Shown: positions 25,456 through 33,339, counted from the first letter of the stretch. The stretch is 41,248 bases of DNA from Oscillospiraceae bacterium (GCA_017533485.1 JAFXIC010000029.1:1-41248), one strand, 5' to 3'. Made by a program: numbers and translations. Notes: generated by a model from the sequence alone, not told the origin.

Positions 25456-25950
25456 ATGAACCGACGCGACAAAACCAATTATTATCTCGATATCGCAGAA
25501 ACCGTCTTGAAACGAAGCACCTGTATCCGCCGTAAATTCGGCGCAATTATCGTCAAGAACGATGAGATTATTTCGACCGGCTATAACGGTGCGCCCCGCG
25601 GCAGAAAAAACTGTTCCGATCTCGACTACTGTCAGCGCGAAAAACTCGGCATCCCGCGCGGCGAACGCTATGAGCTTTGTCGGAGCGTCCACGCCGAAGC
25701 CAATGCGATCATCAGTGCAAGCCGTTCCGACTTAATCGGTGCGACCCTCTACCTCGCCGGTCATGACGCAAAATCCGACCGCCTCGAAGGCGCTGTCGAA
25801 CCCTGTTCGATGTGTAAGCGGCTGATTCTGAATGCCGGAATCGAACGCGTCATCATTCGCGTATCTGCGGACGAATATCGGGAAATGCACGTAAATTCAT
25901 GGATTGACGCGGATGATTCCCTCGCCGAGGAATGCCACGCCGGATACTGA
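25456..25950 (+). CDS. Deoxycytidylate (dCMP) deaminase
   Basis: This enzyme deaminates dCMP to dUMP for thymidylate synthesis. The 164-residue protein has zinc ligands H79 and catalytic E81 in SVHAEANAI, and C117 and C120 in EPCSMCKR, with the family-typical GYNGAPRG ahead of them. AAGGAGG sets the ATG. It is similar to ComEB of Bacillus. It is 45 bases downstream of rsmA and may share its transcript. No terminator is visible after it. Confidence 0.92.
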   Translation: MNRRDKTNYYLDIAETVLKRSTCIRRKFGAIIVKNDEIISTGYNGAPRGRKNCSDLDYCQREKLGIPRGERYELCRSVHAEANAIISASRSDLIGATLYLAGHDAKSDRLEGAVEPCSMCKRLILNAGIERVIIRVSADEYREMHVNSWIDADDSLAEECHAGY

Positions 25951-25979
25951 TCTCACGTATCTTCAACAAATTCAACAGG

Positions 25980-25988
25980 TTATCCACA
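25980..25988 (+). promoter_or_regulatory. Single perfect DnaA-box-like sequence
   Basis: TTATCCACA matches the DnaA box consensus exactly. It stands alone in the spacer between the dCMP deaminase and ferredoxin genes, with no cluster of boxes, so this is not an origin. It could be a regulatory site or chance. Confidence 0.3.
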
Positions 25989-26073
25989 TTTTTACCCCCG
26001 AAAACAGCCGAAACCACCCCGAAATCCATGCATATCGGCAGATTTTTGAATTGCGGGAATTTTATAAAAACGC

Positions 26074-26102
26074 TTGCAATTCATAAAAAGCTGTGATATA
26101 AT
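26074..26102 (+). promoter_or_regulatory. Promoter of the ferredoxin oxidoreductase operon
   Basis: TTGCAA (26074-26079) and TATAAT (26097-26102) are 17 bases apart. The leader of about 70 bases forms an 8-bp hairpin (26120-26127 with 26135-26142) before the first gene. Confidence 0.8.
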
Positions 26103-26178
26103 AAAAAACAGGTGTGAAAAACCGACAGACGGAATGTCGGTTGGAACCTGAAATCTAACTAGAGGACTGGTGTGAATT

Positions 26179-26385
26179 ATGGCAAAAATGACCGTCATTT
26201 TTGACCGCTGCAAGGGCTGTGAGCTTTGCACAACAGCCTGCCCGAAGCAGATTGTCGCCCTGCAGCACGAAAAGCGCAATAAGGAAGGCGTCTTTACCGC
26301 TTATTGCACCGACCAAGACGCGTGCATCGGCTGCGCAATGTGTGCAATGATGTGTCCCGACTGCGCAATCATCATTGAAAAATAA
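26179..26385 (+). CDS. korD: Ferredoxin-like delta subunit of 2-oxoacid oxidoreductase
   Basis: This 68-residue protein carries two 4Fe-4S clusters that pass electrons from the oxidoreductase to ferredoxin. The motifs are CKGCELCTTACP and CIGCAMCAMMCP, each CxxCxxC...CP. It starts with ATG at 26179; GAGGA lies 14 bases upstream, somewhat far. It heads the four-subunit operon in the usual delta-alpha-beta-gamma order. Confidence 0.93.
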   Translation: MAKMTVIFDRCKGCELCTTACPKQIVALQHEKRNKEGVFTAYCTDQDACIGCAMCAMMCPDCAIIIEK

Positions 26386-26405
26386 TCCAGAAAGGAAGAT
26401 TTTCA

Positions 26406-27467
26406 TTGGAAAAAGTTTTGATGAAAGGCAATGAAGCCCTCGCAGAAGCTGCAATCCGTGCCGGCTGCAAGTGTTTCTTTGGCTACCCGATTACCCCGCA
26501 GACCGAACTTTCCGAATACCTCGCAAAACAGATGCCCAAACGCGGCGGCGTCTTTCTTCAGGCAGAATCGGAAGTTGCTGCAATCAATATGGTCTTAGGC
26601 GGCGCCGCAACCGGTACCCGCGTTATGACCTCCTCCTCCTCGCCCGGAATTTCGCTGAAATCCGAGGGTATCTCCTATATCGCCGGCTCCGATGTCCCCT
26701 GTCGCATCGTCAATGTTGAGCGCGGCGGCCCCGGCCTCGGCTCGATCCAGCCCTCCCAGCAGGATTACTGGCAGGCAACAAAGGGTCTTGGACATGGCGA
26801 TTTCCGCCTCATTATCCTTGCACCCAACTCCGTCCAGGAAGTCGTTAACCTCACAAGCCGTGCATTCGACCTCGGCGAAAAATATCGGATGCCCGTCATG
26901 CTGCTCTCCGACGGTCTCCTCGGTCAGATGATGGAGCCGGTCGAATTCCCGGAGGCTGTTTCCGAACCCGCTGACCAGTCCGCATGGGCTGCAACCGGTA
27001 CGAAGATGGCGCGTGAGCACCATATCATCAACTCCCTCTACATCGAAGCAAATGACCTCGAAGAACAGGTTGTGAAGCGCTACGAAAAATATGCGAAAAT
27101 CGAGGAATCCGAATCGGATGCAGAGCTTTATCTGTGTGACGACGCGGAAATCGTCATCACCGCATTCGGCGCAACCTCCAGAATCGTGAAGTCTGCTGTC
27201 AATAAGGCAAGAGCCGAAGGTATCAAGGTCGGTATGTTCCGCCCCATCACCCTCTGGCCGTTCCCGAAAAAACAGCTCCTCGATGCCTGCAAGAATGCGA
27301 AGAATGTCCTCTCTGTCGAAATGAATATGGGTCAAATGGTAGAAGATGTCAAGCTCGCACTCGACTGTAAGCTCCCCGTTTCCTTCTTCGGAAGAACCGG
27401 CGGTATCATCCCGACACCGAATGAGGTACTCGCCGAAATCAAGAAACTGAACGGAGGTGCACAGTAA
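26406..27467 (+). CDS. korA: 2-oxoacid:ferredoxin oxidoreductase alpha subunit
   Basis: This is the alpha subunit, which binds pyrophosphate and CoA-side partners in the TPP-dependent oxidation of a 2-oxoacid with ferredoxin. The 353-residue protein begins at a TTG (MEKVLMKGNEALAEAAIRAG), set by GAAAGGA 9 bases upstream. Characteristic stretches are FGYPITPQTE, ESEVAAINMVLGGAATG, MTSSSSPGISLKSEG and RGGPGLGSIQPSQ. Such alpha subunits are named VorB or KorA in different genomes, so the acid may be 2-oxoglutarate or a branched-chain 2-oxoacid. The stop overlaps the next ATG by one base (TAATG). Confidence 0.92.
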   Translation: MEKVLMKGNEALAEAAIRAGCKCFFGYPITPQTELSEYLAKQMPKRGGVFLQAESEVAAINMVLGGAATGTRVMTSSSSPGISLKSEGISYIAGSDVPCRIVNVERGGPGLGSIQPSQQDYWQATKGLGHGDFRLIILAPNSVQEVVNLTSRAFDLGEKYRMPVMLLSDGLLGQMMEPVEFPEAVSEPADQSAWAATGTKMAREHHIINSLYIEANDLEEQVVKRYEKYAKIEESESDAELYLCDDAEIVITAFGATSRIVKSAVNKARAEGIKVGMFRPITLWPFPKKQLLDACKNAKNVLSVEMNMGQMVEDVKLALDCKLPVSFFGRTGGIIPTPNEVLAEIKKLNGGAQ

Positions 27468-28036
27468 TGGCAGTTGTTTTCGAAAGACCGAAGTCGCTGT
27501 GCGATGTCCGTCTGCACTACTGTGCAGGCTGTACCCACGGCATCATTCACCGTCTTGTCGCGGAAGTCATCGACGAGATGGGAATCGAGGGCACAACCGT
27601 TGGCGTATGTCCGGTCGGCTGTTCCGTATTCGCTTATAATTACTTCAACTGCGATATGATTGAAGCGCCCCACGGCAGAGCTCCGGCTGTTGCAACCGGT
27701 GTGAAGCGTGCAAGACCCGACCTGAATGTATTTACCTATCAGGGCGACGGCGACCTTGCTGCAATCGGTACCGCAGAAACAGTGCACGCTGCAACCCGCG
27801 GCGAGAATATCGCAATTATCTTCGTCAATAACGGTACTTATGGTATGACCGGCGGCCAGATGGCTCCGACCACCCTCCCCGGTCAGGTCACTACTACCTC
27901 CCCCTATGGAAGAAATCCCAAGACCGCCGGCTATCCGGTTCATGTCTGTGAGATGCTTTCTACGCTGGATGGTACCGCACTCGCAGTCCGTACTGCGGTG
28001 GATACCGTTCCCCATATCCGCGAACAAAGAAGATGA
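27467..28036 (+). pseudogene. korB: 2-oxoacid oxidoreductase beta subunit, N-terminal part (frame broken)
   Basis: The first 189 residues of the TPP-binding beta subunit are encoded here. It has HYCAGCTHG with cluster or TPP-site cysteines, VCPVGCSVF, the TPP motif YQGDGDLAAIGTAETVHAATRG and IIFVNNGTYGMTGGQ. Beta subunits run to about 250 residues, and the missing C-terminal part lies in the next frame at 28033. The frame is lost near 28023: one added base in the GAACAAAG stretch would give RETKKMIRKAFENQ and join the two. It may be a real frameshift, a sequencing error or a split gene read by coupled re-initiation. Confidence 0.85.
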
Positions 28037-28251
28037 TCCGTAAGGCATTCGAAAACCAGCGTGACGGCAAGGGCTTCTCTATCGTTGAGATTCTGTCCAC
28101 CTGTCCGTCGAACTGGGGCCTCACCCCGAAGGAGTCCATCGTCCGCCTCCAGCAGGAATGTATGCCGTACTATCCGCTGGGCGTCTATAAGGATGTGGAT
28201 ACCAATGTCGCAAACGAAAAGCTTCTGGAGATGGGAGGTGCACTGAAATGA
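28033..28251 (+). pseudogene. korB: 2-oxoacid oxidoreductase beta subunit, C-terminal part
   Basis: These 72 residues (MIRKAFENQ...GKGFSIVEILSTCPSNWGL...YYPLGVYKDV) match the C-terminal section of KorB-type beta subunits. The ATG overlaps the TGA of the upstream frame as ATGA, the same arrangement as secD-secF, but only a weak AAAGAAG precedes it. Its stop overlaps the next gene's ATG by 4 bases. It lies in the -1 frame relative to the N-terminal part. Confidence 0.85.
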
Positions 28252-28787
28252 CCTATGAGATTCTCCTCGCCGGCTTCGGCGGTCAGGGCGTCCTTTTTGC
28301 CGGAAAGCTGCTGGCTTACTGTGCACTCCTCGAAAATAAGGAAATTTCATGGCTCCCGAGCTATGGTCCGGAAATGCGCGGCGGTAAGTGTAACTGTTCC
28401 GTCTGCATCTCCGATGAGCCGATCGGTTCTCCGAAGGTTATGGAACCCGATCTTCTGATCGCACTCAACGGCCCCTCCTTTGACGCATTCGTTCCGAATG
28501 TCAAGAAGGGCGGTAAGGTCTTTGCCGACAGCTCCCTCATCGACGCTGAATGCGACCGCGATGATATCGAATATTTTATGGTTCCGGCAACCCAGATGGC
28601 GGACGATAACGACCTCAAGAAAGGCTCCAATATCATCCTCCTCGGAAAGCTGCTGGGCGAAACCGGTCTGTTCTCGATGGAGACTGTCCGGAAAGCACTC
28701 GAAAAGAATACACCGCCGCAGCGTGCACATACGATTGATAATAATATGCGTGCGCTCAGTCTCGGTGCGTCTTACGAATGTCAATAA
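28248..28787 (+). CDS. korC: 2-oxoacid:ferredoxin oxidoreductase gamma subunit
   Basis: This is the gamma subunit that completes the enzyme. The 179-residue protein has the family start LLAGFGGQGVLFAGKLL, then WLPSYGPEMRGGKCNCSV and PDLLIALN. Length and sequence are normal, so the complex should work if the beta subunit is made. The ATG overlaps the preceding stop by 4 bases, with GGGAGG upstream. Confidence 0.94.
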   Translation: MTYEILLAGFGGQGVLFAGKLLAYCALLENKEISWLPSYGPEMRGGKCNCSVCISDEPIGSPKVMEPDLLIALNGPSFDAFVPNVKKGGKVFADSSLIDAECDRDDIEYFMVPATQMADDNDLKKGSNIILLGKLLGETGLFSMETVRKALEKNTPPQRAHTIDNNMRALSLGASYECQ

Positions 28788-28810
28788 ACCGTAGAACCGA
28801 AATCTTCACG

Positions 28811-28862
28811 AAAATGGGATTCCAAAGGGATGATATCCCTTTGGCGGATTTGGGCGGAGCCC
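28811..28862 (-). repeat. Inverted, diverged copy of the composite repeat
   Basis: Read on the minus strand this is the same double-hairpin module as at 17711 and 41081. The CCAAAGGGA/TCCCTTTGG arms and the following AATCCCATTTT are kept, while the first hairpin has changed to GGGC/GCCC with a new loop. It sits between korC and its terminator. Confidence 0.85.
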
Positions 28863-28904
28863 ATCATCAAATTCTCATTGCGAAGCAATCCATCTACGCA
28901 CACA

Positions 28905-28940
28905 AAACCGCGCCATCCTTCCGTATGGCGCGGTTTCTTT
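28905..28940 (+). terminator. Rho-independent terminator of the kor operon
   Basis: A perfect 12-bp stem (28905-28916 with 28925-28936) with an 8-base loop is followed by CTTT. It is the expected end of the transcript from 26109. Confidence 0.85.
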
Positions 28941-28972
28941 ATCCTAAGCTCAGGAAAGGATGATATCATACG

Positions 28973-29959
28973 ATGAAGCTGTTATTGATCTTTACGGGCG
29001 GTACGATCGGCAGCACCTTCGACGGCGCATATATCGCAACCGATTCGGATAAGCCCTATGTGCTGCTCGATACCTACAAGAAAATACACCCGATGCCGGA
29101 TTATGATACCGATGAACCGTTCACGATGCTGAGCGAAAATGCCACAGGTACTGAAATTTCCGCACTCATCCGATGTGTCGGGGAGAAGCTTGGTGCTTAC
29201 GACGGCATCATCATCACCCACGGCACCGATACCCTCCAGTATACTGCTGCCGCACTCTCCTACGCATTCGGAACCGTCAGAACACCCATCTGTCTTGTAT
29301 CCAGCAACTTCCCGATCGAGCACGAAAAAGCCAACGGCATCGACAATCTCTTCGGCGCAGTATCGCTGCTGCAACAGGGAACCGAAGAAGGCGTATTTGT
29401 ATCCTACCGCAATCCGGGCGATCCGGATATTACCATCCACCGTGCTGCAAGACTGCTTGCGAGTGCGGCATATTCCGATTCGTTTTTCAGTGTATGCGCA
29501 AAGCCCTACGGATGGATCAGCAGCAAATCCGGCGCATTTACAAAAAATCCGGAATATTCAGAATCTCCTGATGCACAAAATCCACTCCGTCCGCATTCGC
29601 TTTCCTCCGGTTCCGATTCCATCCTTCGGATCTCCCCCTATCCCGGCATGACCTATCCGATCCTTCCGCCGCAGACGCGTGCGATCCTCCACGAAAGCTT
29701 CCATTCCGGTACCATCAACACCCTTTCTCCTGATGCGCGAAGATTTTTTGCGCAGGCAAAGGAACAGGGGATTCCTGTTTTCCTGACCGGCGTCAGCAGC
29801 GGCGATTCCTATGAAAGTACAAGCGTTTTCGAAGAACTGGGGATAATTCCGCTTCCGGTCATCTCTCCCATCGCCGCATATCTCAAGCTCTGGCTCGCCG
29901 ATGCCTGCGGATATGACTTAAAAACTGCGCTTATGCTTCCGCTCGGCGGGGATTTTTAA
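28973..29959 (+). CDS. Asparaginase family protein
   Basis: The 328-residue protein hydrolyses asparagine to aspartate and ammonia or a related amide. It has both signature motifs: LIFTGGTIGST with the nucleophilic T11, and ITHGTDTLQY with T85 and D86 of the second triad. A segment FLTGVSSGDSYEST aligns with the C-terminal domain region. Without a signal peptide it is cytoplasmic, as in type I asparaginases. GGAAAGGA sets the ATG at 28973. It is rather divergent beyond the motifs, so substrate specificity is unsure. Confidence 0.85.
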   Translation: MKLLLIFTGGTIGSTFDGAYIATDSDKPYVLLDTYKKIHPMPDYDTDEPFTMLSENATGTEISALIRCVGEKLGAYDGIIITHGTDTLQYTAAALSYAFGTVRTPICLVSSNFPIEHEKANGIDNLFGAVSLLQQGTEEGVFVSYRNPGDPDITIHRAARLLASAAYSDSFFSVCAKPYGWISSKSGAFTKNPEYSESPDAQNPLRPHSLSSGSDSILRISPYPGMTYPILPPQTRAILHESFHSGTINTLSPDARRFFAQAKEQGIPVFLTGVSSGDSYESTSVFEELGIIPLPVISPIAAYLKLWLADACGYDLKTALMLPLGGDF

Positions 29960-30001
29960 AAAACTGCTGTTATTTTCCGCATTCTTCCGTAGAAATTCCT
30001 C

Positions 30002-30030
30002 TTGCAATTTTCGGCTGGCTGTGATATAAT
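30002..30030 (+). promoter_or_regulatory. Promoter of the MetRS-like gene
   Basis: TTGCAA (30002-30007) and TATAAT (30025-30030) are 17 bases apart. The short leader shows no T-box, as would be expected if it were a tRNA-responsive synthetase gene. Confidence 0.8.
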
Positions 30031-30077
30031 AAGGGAATGTGAAATGAACAATCTGAATCCGAAAGGACTTGAATACA

Positions 30078-32093
30078 ATGGCTGAGAAACATCAGAATCA
30101 GAAACCCTTTGAGATTCCCCGTCCGGTATTCCCGAAGCGTGCGGTCGTAACGGGCGGTATGCCCTACGGCAATAAGGAGCTCCACTTCGGTCATGTCGGC
30201 GGAATGCTGGTATTTGCCGATACCTACGCGCGTTTCCTGCGCGACAGAATCGGCAGCGAGAATGTGATTTTCGTCAGCGGTACCGACTGCTATGGTTCTC
30301 CGATCGCCGAGGGCTGGAGACAAAAAGTCAACCGCGGTGAATTCGAAGGCTCGCTTGTGGATTTCGTGACGAAGAACCACGAAAAACAAAAGGAAACACT
30401 TGCGGCATATGCCATCTCCCCGAATCTGTTCGGTGCGTCCGGTCTCGGCAGAACCAAGGAAATTCATGCCGAAGTCACCCTCGAATTCTTACAGTCTCTC
30501 TATGACAAAGGCCAGCTCAGCCAGATTTCTACGATGCAGTTCTTCGACGAGAAAGCCGGCGTCTTTATTAACGGAAGACAGGTCATCGGAAAATGTCCGG
30601 TCGAGGGCTGTACCTCCGAAAAGGGATATGCGGATGAATGTGATCTCGGCCATCAGTATATGCCGGAAAATCTGCTGAACCCGATTTCAACGCTGACAGG
30701 CGAAACTCCGACAATGAAGCCGGTCACAAACTGGTACTTCAAGCTTCGCGATTATGAAGCACTCTTAAAGGACTGGATCGCTCAGCTCCAGAAGCGTAAG
30801 GATGTCCGTCCGGTCGTCTGGAAAACAATCTCCGAATTCTTAAAGCCGCCTGTGATTTATGTCAAGCGCGAGTTCGAGGAATTATATCTGTCGCTGAAGG
30901 ATTCGATGCCGAAACACGAATACCTCGAAGAAAAGAAAAAGCCCTCGTTTACGATTGCGTTCGAAACACTTTCGGATTGTGACGAGGCGTGTCGGATTCT
31001 CACCGAACAAGGCATCCGCTATCGTACCGGAAAAACACTCGTCCCCTTCCGCCTCACCGGAAATATCGAATGGGGTGTTCCGTCACCGGTCTTCGAACCG
31101 GGCAGCGAAGGACTGACCGTCTGGGTCTGGCCCGAATCGCTCTGGGCGCCGATTTCCTTTACTAAGGCATTCCTCGAAGAAGCCGGAAAAAATACCGACG
31201 CATGGAAGGATTACTGGTGCAGCAAGGATTCTCAGGTCTACCAGTTCATCGGTCAGGATAATATCTATTTCTACGGCATTGCCGAGCCTGCGATGTGGAT
31301 GGCACAGCAGTCCTCGCCCGAAAAATCCGCAGAGCCTGCGGAAGGCGAGCTCCAGCTCCCGATTATTGTCGCGAACCACCATATCCTCTTCCTCGACAAA
31401 AAAGCCTCCAGCTCCGGTGCTGTCAAGCCGCCGATGGCAGACGATCTCTTAAACCACTATACCCCCGAACAGCTCCGTATGCACTGGCTCGGGCTCGGGC
31501 TCGGTCAGCGTTCCGTCAGCTTCATGCCAAAGCCCTATAATCCCGATGCAAAGCCCGAAGACGCGGATCCTGTTGTCAAGGACGGACTGCTGCTGTCGAA
31601 TGTCTATAACCGGATGATCCGCACCGCGTTCTATACCACACAGAAAGAATTTGACGGCATCCTCCCGACTGTTTTGCCCGAAGAAGGCGTGCTCGCGGAC
31701 GCGAAGAAAGCGATTCTCGAATATGAACGGCATATGTCAAAATTCGCCTTCCATCAGTGTACCTATGTCCTCGACAGCTATATCCGTAATGCCAGTAAGT
31801 ATATGGCAAAGGCACTGGGCAGGGAAGAACGCACCCCCGAAGAATCTGCACAGGCACTCAGCAACCTGTTCCATATGATTAAAACCGCCGGCGTGCTGCT
31901 CCACCCGATGGCACCCATCGGCACCGCGAAATTACAGGAGTATTTACAGGTGGACGACCGCATCTGGTCATGGGATACGATTTTTGAGCCGCTGAGCTTC
32001 TTTACGAATGCCCCCCATTCGCTCAAGTTCCTCCCCCCACGTACCGACTTCTTTACGCGGCATGAAAGCCAGTTCGCTTCCGCAGAAGAATAA
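30078..32093 (+). CDS. Methionyl-tRNA synthetase-like class I enzyme
   Basis: The 671-residue protein has the MetRS fold: MPYGNKELHFGHVGG holding a HIGH-type HFGH, a zinc insert (CPVEGC, later C and H in DECDLGHQ), FIGQDNIYFYGIAEP, and a helical anticodon domain (SNVYNRMIRTAFY...). The KMSKS loop reads KASSS at residues 442-446, so the second catalytic lysine is Ser, and there is no C-terminal EMAP-II tRNA-binding domain. This suggests a variant or paralog. It may still charge tRNA-Met or may have another role. GAAAGGA (30061-30067) sets the ATG at 30078; a TTG at 30069 is in frame but too close to the site. Confidence 0.8.
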   Translation: MAEKHQNQKPFEIPRPVFPKRAVVTGGMPYGNKELHFGHVGGMLVFADTYARFLRDRIGSENVIFVSGTDCYGSPIAEGWRQKVNRGEFEGSLVDFVTKNHEKQKETLAAYAISPNLFGASGLGRTKEIHAEVTLEFLQSLYDKGQLSQISTMQFFDEKAGVFINGRQVIGKCPVEGCTSEKGYADECDLGHQYMPENLLNPISTLTGETPTMKPVTNWYFKLRDYEALLKDWIAQLQKRKDVRPVVWKTISEFLKPPVIYVKREFEELYLSLKDSMPKHEYLEEKKKPSFTIAFETLSDCDEACRILTEQGIRYRTGKTLVPFRLTGNIEWGVPSPVFEPGSEGLTVWVWPESLWAPISFTKAFLEEAGKNTDAWKDYWCSKDSQVYQFIGQDNIYFYGIAEPAMWMAQQSSPEKSAEPAEGELQLPIIVANHHILFLDKKASSSGAVKPPMADDLLNHYTPEQLRMHWLGLGLGQRSVSFMPKPYNPDAKPEDADPVVKDGLLLSNVYNRMIRTAFYTTQKEFDGILPTVLPEEGVLADAKKAILEYERHMSKFAFHQCTYVLDSYIRNASKYMAKALGREERTPEESAQALSNLFHMIKTAGVLLHPMAPIGTAKLQEYLQVDDRIWSWDTIFEPLSFFTNAPHSLKFLPPRTDFFTRHESQFASAEE

Positions 32094-32101
32094 AAATTCC
32101 G

Positions 32102-32142
32102 ATAAAAAAGAAATCGCCCTGCCGATGATGGCAGGACGATTT
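32102..32142 (-). terminator. Rho-independent terminator of tRNA-Arg
   Basis: Read on the minus strand, a 13-bp stem (32111-32123 with 32130-32142) is followed by CTTTTTT. One position is a G-T pair on the minus strand but a C/A mismatch on the plus strand, so the hairpin is more stable in the tRNA direction. Confidence 0.85.
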
Positions 32143-32148
32143 TCGGGA

Positions 32149-32222
32149 TACGCCTGATGCGATTCGAACGCACGACCTTCAGAGTCGGAGTCTGACACTC
32201 TATCCAGCTGAGCTACAGGCGC
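32149..32222 (-). tRNA. tRNA-Arg (anticodon CCG)
   Basis: The minus strand folds into a standard 74-base tRNA: acceptor stem GCGCCTG/CAGGCGT with a G1-U72 wobble, D arm with AGCTGGATA, anticodon stem TCAGA/TCTGA with loop CTCCGAC giving anticodon CCG (reads CGG, Arg), and T loop TTCGAAT. CCA is not encoded. A consensus promoter and terminator flank it, so it is a single-gene unit. Confidence 0.95.
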
Positions 32223-32254
32223 ATATTTCAATACCGTACATTACGTACCATAAT

Positions 32255-32283
32255 ATTATAACAGAATTCTCGGAAGATTGCAA
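32255..32283 (-). promoter_or_regulatory. Promoter of tRNA-Arg
   Basis: On the minus strand TTGCAA (32278-32283) and TATAAT (32255-32260) are 17 bases apart. The start falls about 25 bases before the tRNA 5' end. Confidence 0.85.
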
Positions 32284-32360
32284 GCCTTTTGAGAAAAAAA
32301 TTTTTTCGGATCCCCCGATGGCCGCATTCGCATCTGACAGACGGAAAGGAAAGTGAAGCT

Positions 32361-32963
32361 ATGGAAGAAACGACGGAACGAAATACATCTGTCTGTGCGC
32401 TGTATGTGGTACTGACACGGACGGATACGATTCCTGCCAAGGCAATCCGCATGGCAACACGGGTTCCTTATTCTCATGCGTCCCTGTCTGCGGATGCAAC
32501 ACTCAGGCAGATGTTCAGCTTCTGCCGCAATTACGCACCGATTCCGCTTCCTGCCACATTCAACGAGGAGCTCATCGGTCAGGGTACACTCGGTCAGTTT
32601 GATTCGATCCCCTGTGAAATCTATAAGCTTTCGGTCTCCGAAAACCAGTATCAGAAATTTCTTGCGCTCATCGACCATTTTCAGGCGTGCCGCAGACAGT
32701 ATTCTTATAGCCTGATGGGACTTGTGCGCGTGCGGCTCCAGATCGAAAAACAGCTCCGGAATAAATTCGTCTGTTCCCAGTTTGTCGCGTATATGCTGGA
32801 GTCCTGCGGCATCCGCCTCGATAAGCCCGCAAGCCTTTATGCACCCGATGATCTTCGGTTTCTGCCGGAGGCGGAGCTCATTTACCGCGGCGAATTAAAC
32901 CACTATTATCACCAGCAGACTGCACTCACCGAAACCCAGCCAAGCACCCGTTCTGTCGTATGA
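32361..32963 (+). CDS. Permuted NlpC/P60-like (papain fold) protein
   Basis: The 200-residue protein has a conserved His early (H39 in PYSHASLSAD) and a Cys late (C138 in NKFVCSQFVAYML). This is the order of the circularly permuted NlpC/P60 group (YiiX/YycO-like) rather than Cys-then-His of classic cell-wall hydrolases. Such proteins are hydrolases of amide or ester bonds, with largely unknown substrates. It has no signal peptide, so it is probably cytoplasmic. The ATG at 32361 is set by GGAAAGGA. Its 3' end overlaps the convergent gene by 55 bases. Confidence 0.75.
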   Translation: MEETTERNTSVCALYVVLTRTDTIPAKAIRMATRVPYSHASLSADATLRQMFSFCRNYAPIPLPATFNEELIGQGTLGQFDSIPCEIYKLSVSENQYQKFLALIDHFQACRRQYSYSLMGLVRVRLQIEKQLRNKFVCSQFVAYMLESCGIRLDKPASLYAPDDLRFLPEAELIYRGELNHYYHQQTALTETQPSTRSVV

Positions 32964-33280
32964 TTCCAAAGATAATACGTCCGAACCATCCATTTCGCCA
33001 TAGACGGCGGAAGTACCGGCAGGATTTTTTCTGCCGTAAGCGTTCCGGATCCTTCGAACGGTATCGTCCATTCACCGCCCCCGAATGACAGGATATATCC
33101 CGAATCATCAGAAAATTCTGCTTTCGTAACGGATGAAAGCACCGGCTTCCCTCCATAAAGAACCTGTCTTGTTTTCTGGGCAGTCCGAAGAAAACCGAGA
33201 ATGAACAGCATGGACATCATATAGACCAGAACCGCATAGAAGACTGCGGTTCTTTTTTTATGCCTTCTGAATGTTTTCAT
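32909..33280 (-). CDS. Small membrane-anchored protein downstream of spoIIP
   Basis: The 123-residue protein has a basic N-terminus and one membrane segment (about 12-32, FYAVLVYMMSMLFILGFL), then a soluble part likely facing outside with beta character (YILSFGGGEWTIPFEGSGTL). I do not recognise a family. AAGGAGG lies 6 bases before the ATG, and the ATG overlaps the TGA that would end a read-through spoIIP (ATGA). It is thus coupled to spoIIP and may act in sporulation. The last 55 bases overlap the end of the convergent NlpC/P60-like gene. Confidence 0.75.
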   Translation of the reverse strand: MKTFRRHKKRTAVFYAVLVYMMSMLFILGFLRTAQKTRQVLYGGKPVLSSVTKAEFSDDSGYILSFGGGEWTIPFEGSGTLTAEKILPVLPPSMAKWMVRTYYLWNHTTERVLGWVSVSAVCW

Positions 33281-33339
33281 AAACCCTCCTTAGATGCGGC
33301 AAGCTGACGGATTGTCTCCGCAAGCGATTTCCCGAACTA
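33277..33339 (-). other. spoIIP: Read-through tail of spoIIP beyond the TAG
   Basis: After the TAG the same frame runs 19 further codons (FGKSLAETIRQLAASKEGL) to TGA at 33277-33279. This looks like the conserved last helix of SpoIIP. Whether it is translated depends on suppression of TAG or on the TAG being an error for TTG (Leu). Confidence 0.7.

Noticed and set aside
25980-25988. Replication origin
   Set aside because: Only one DnaA box is present, with no AT-rich unwinding region, no dnaA or dnaN and no cluster of boxes.
28028-28036. Programmed -1 frameshift in korB
   Set aside because: There is no X-XXY-YYZ slippery heptamer or following stem-loop. A missing base or a real mutation explains the frame change better.
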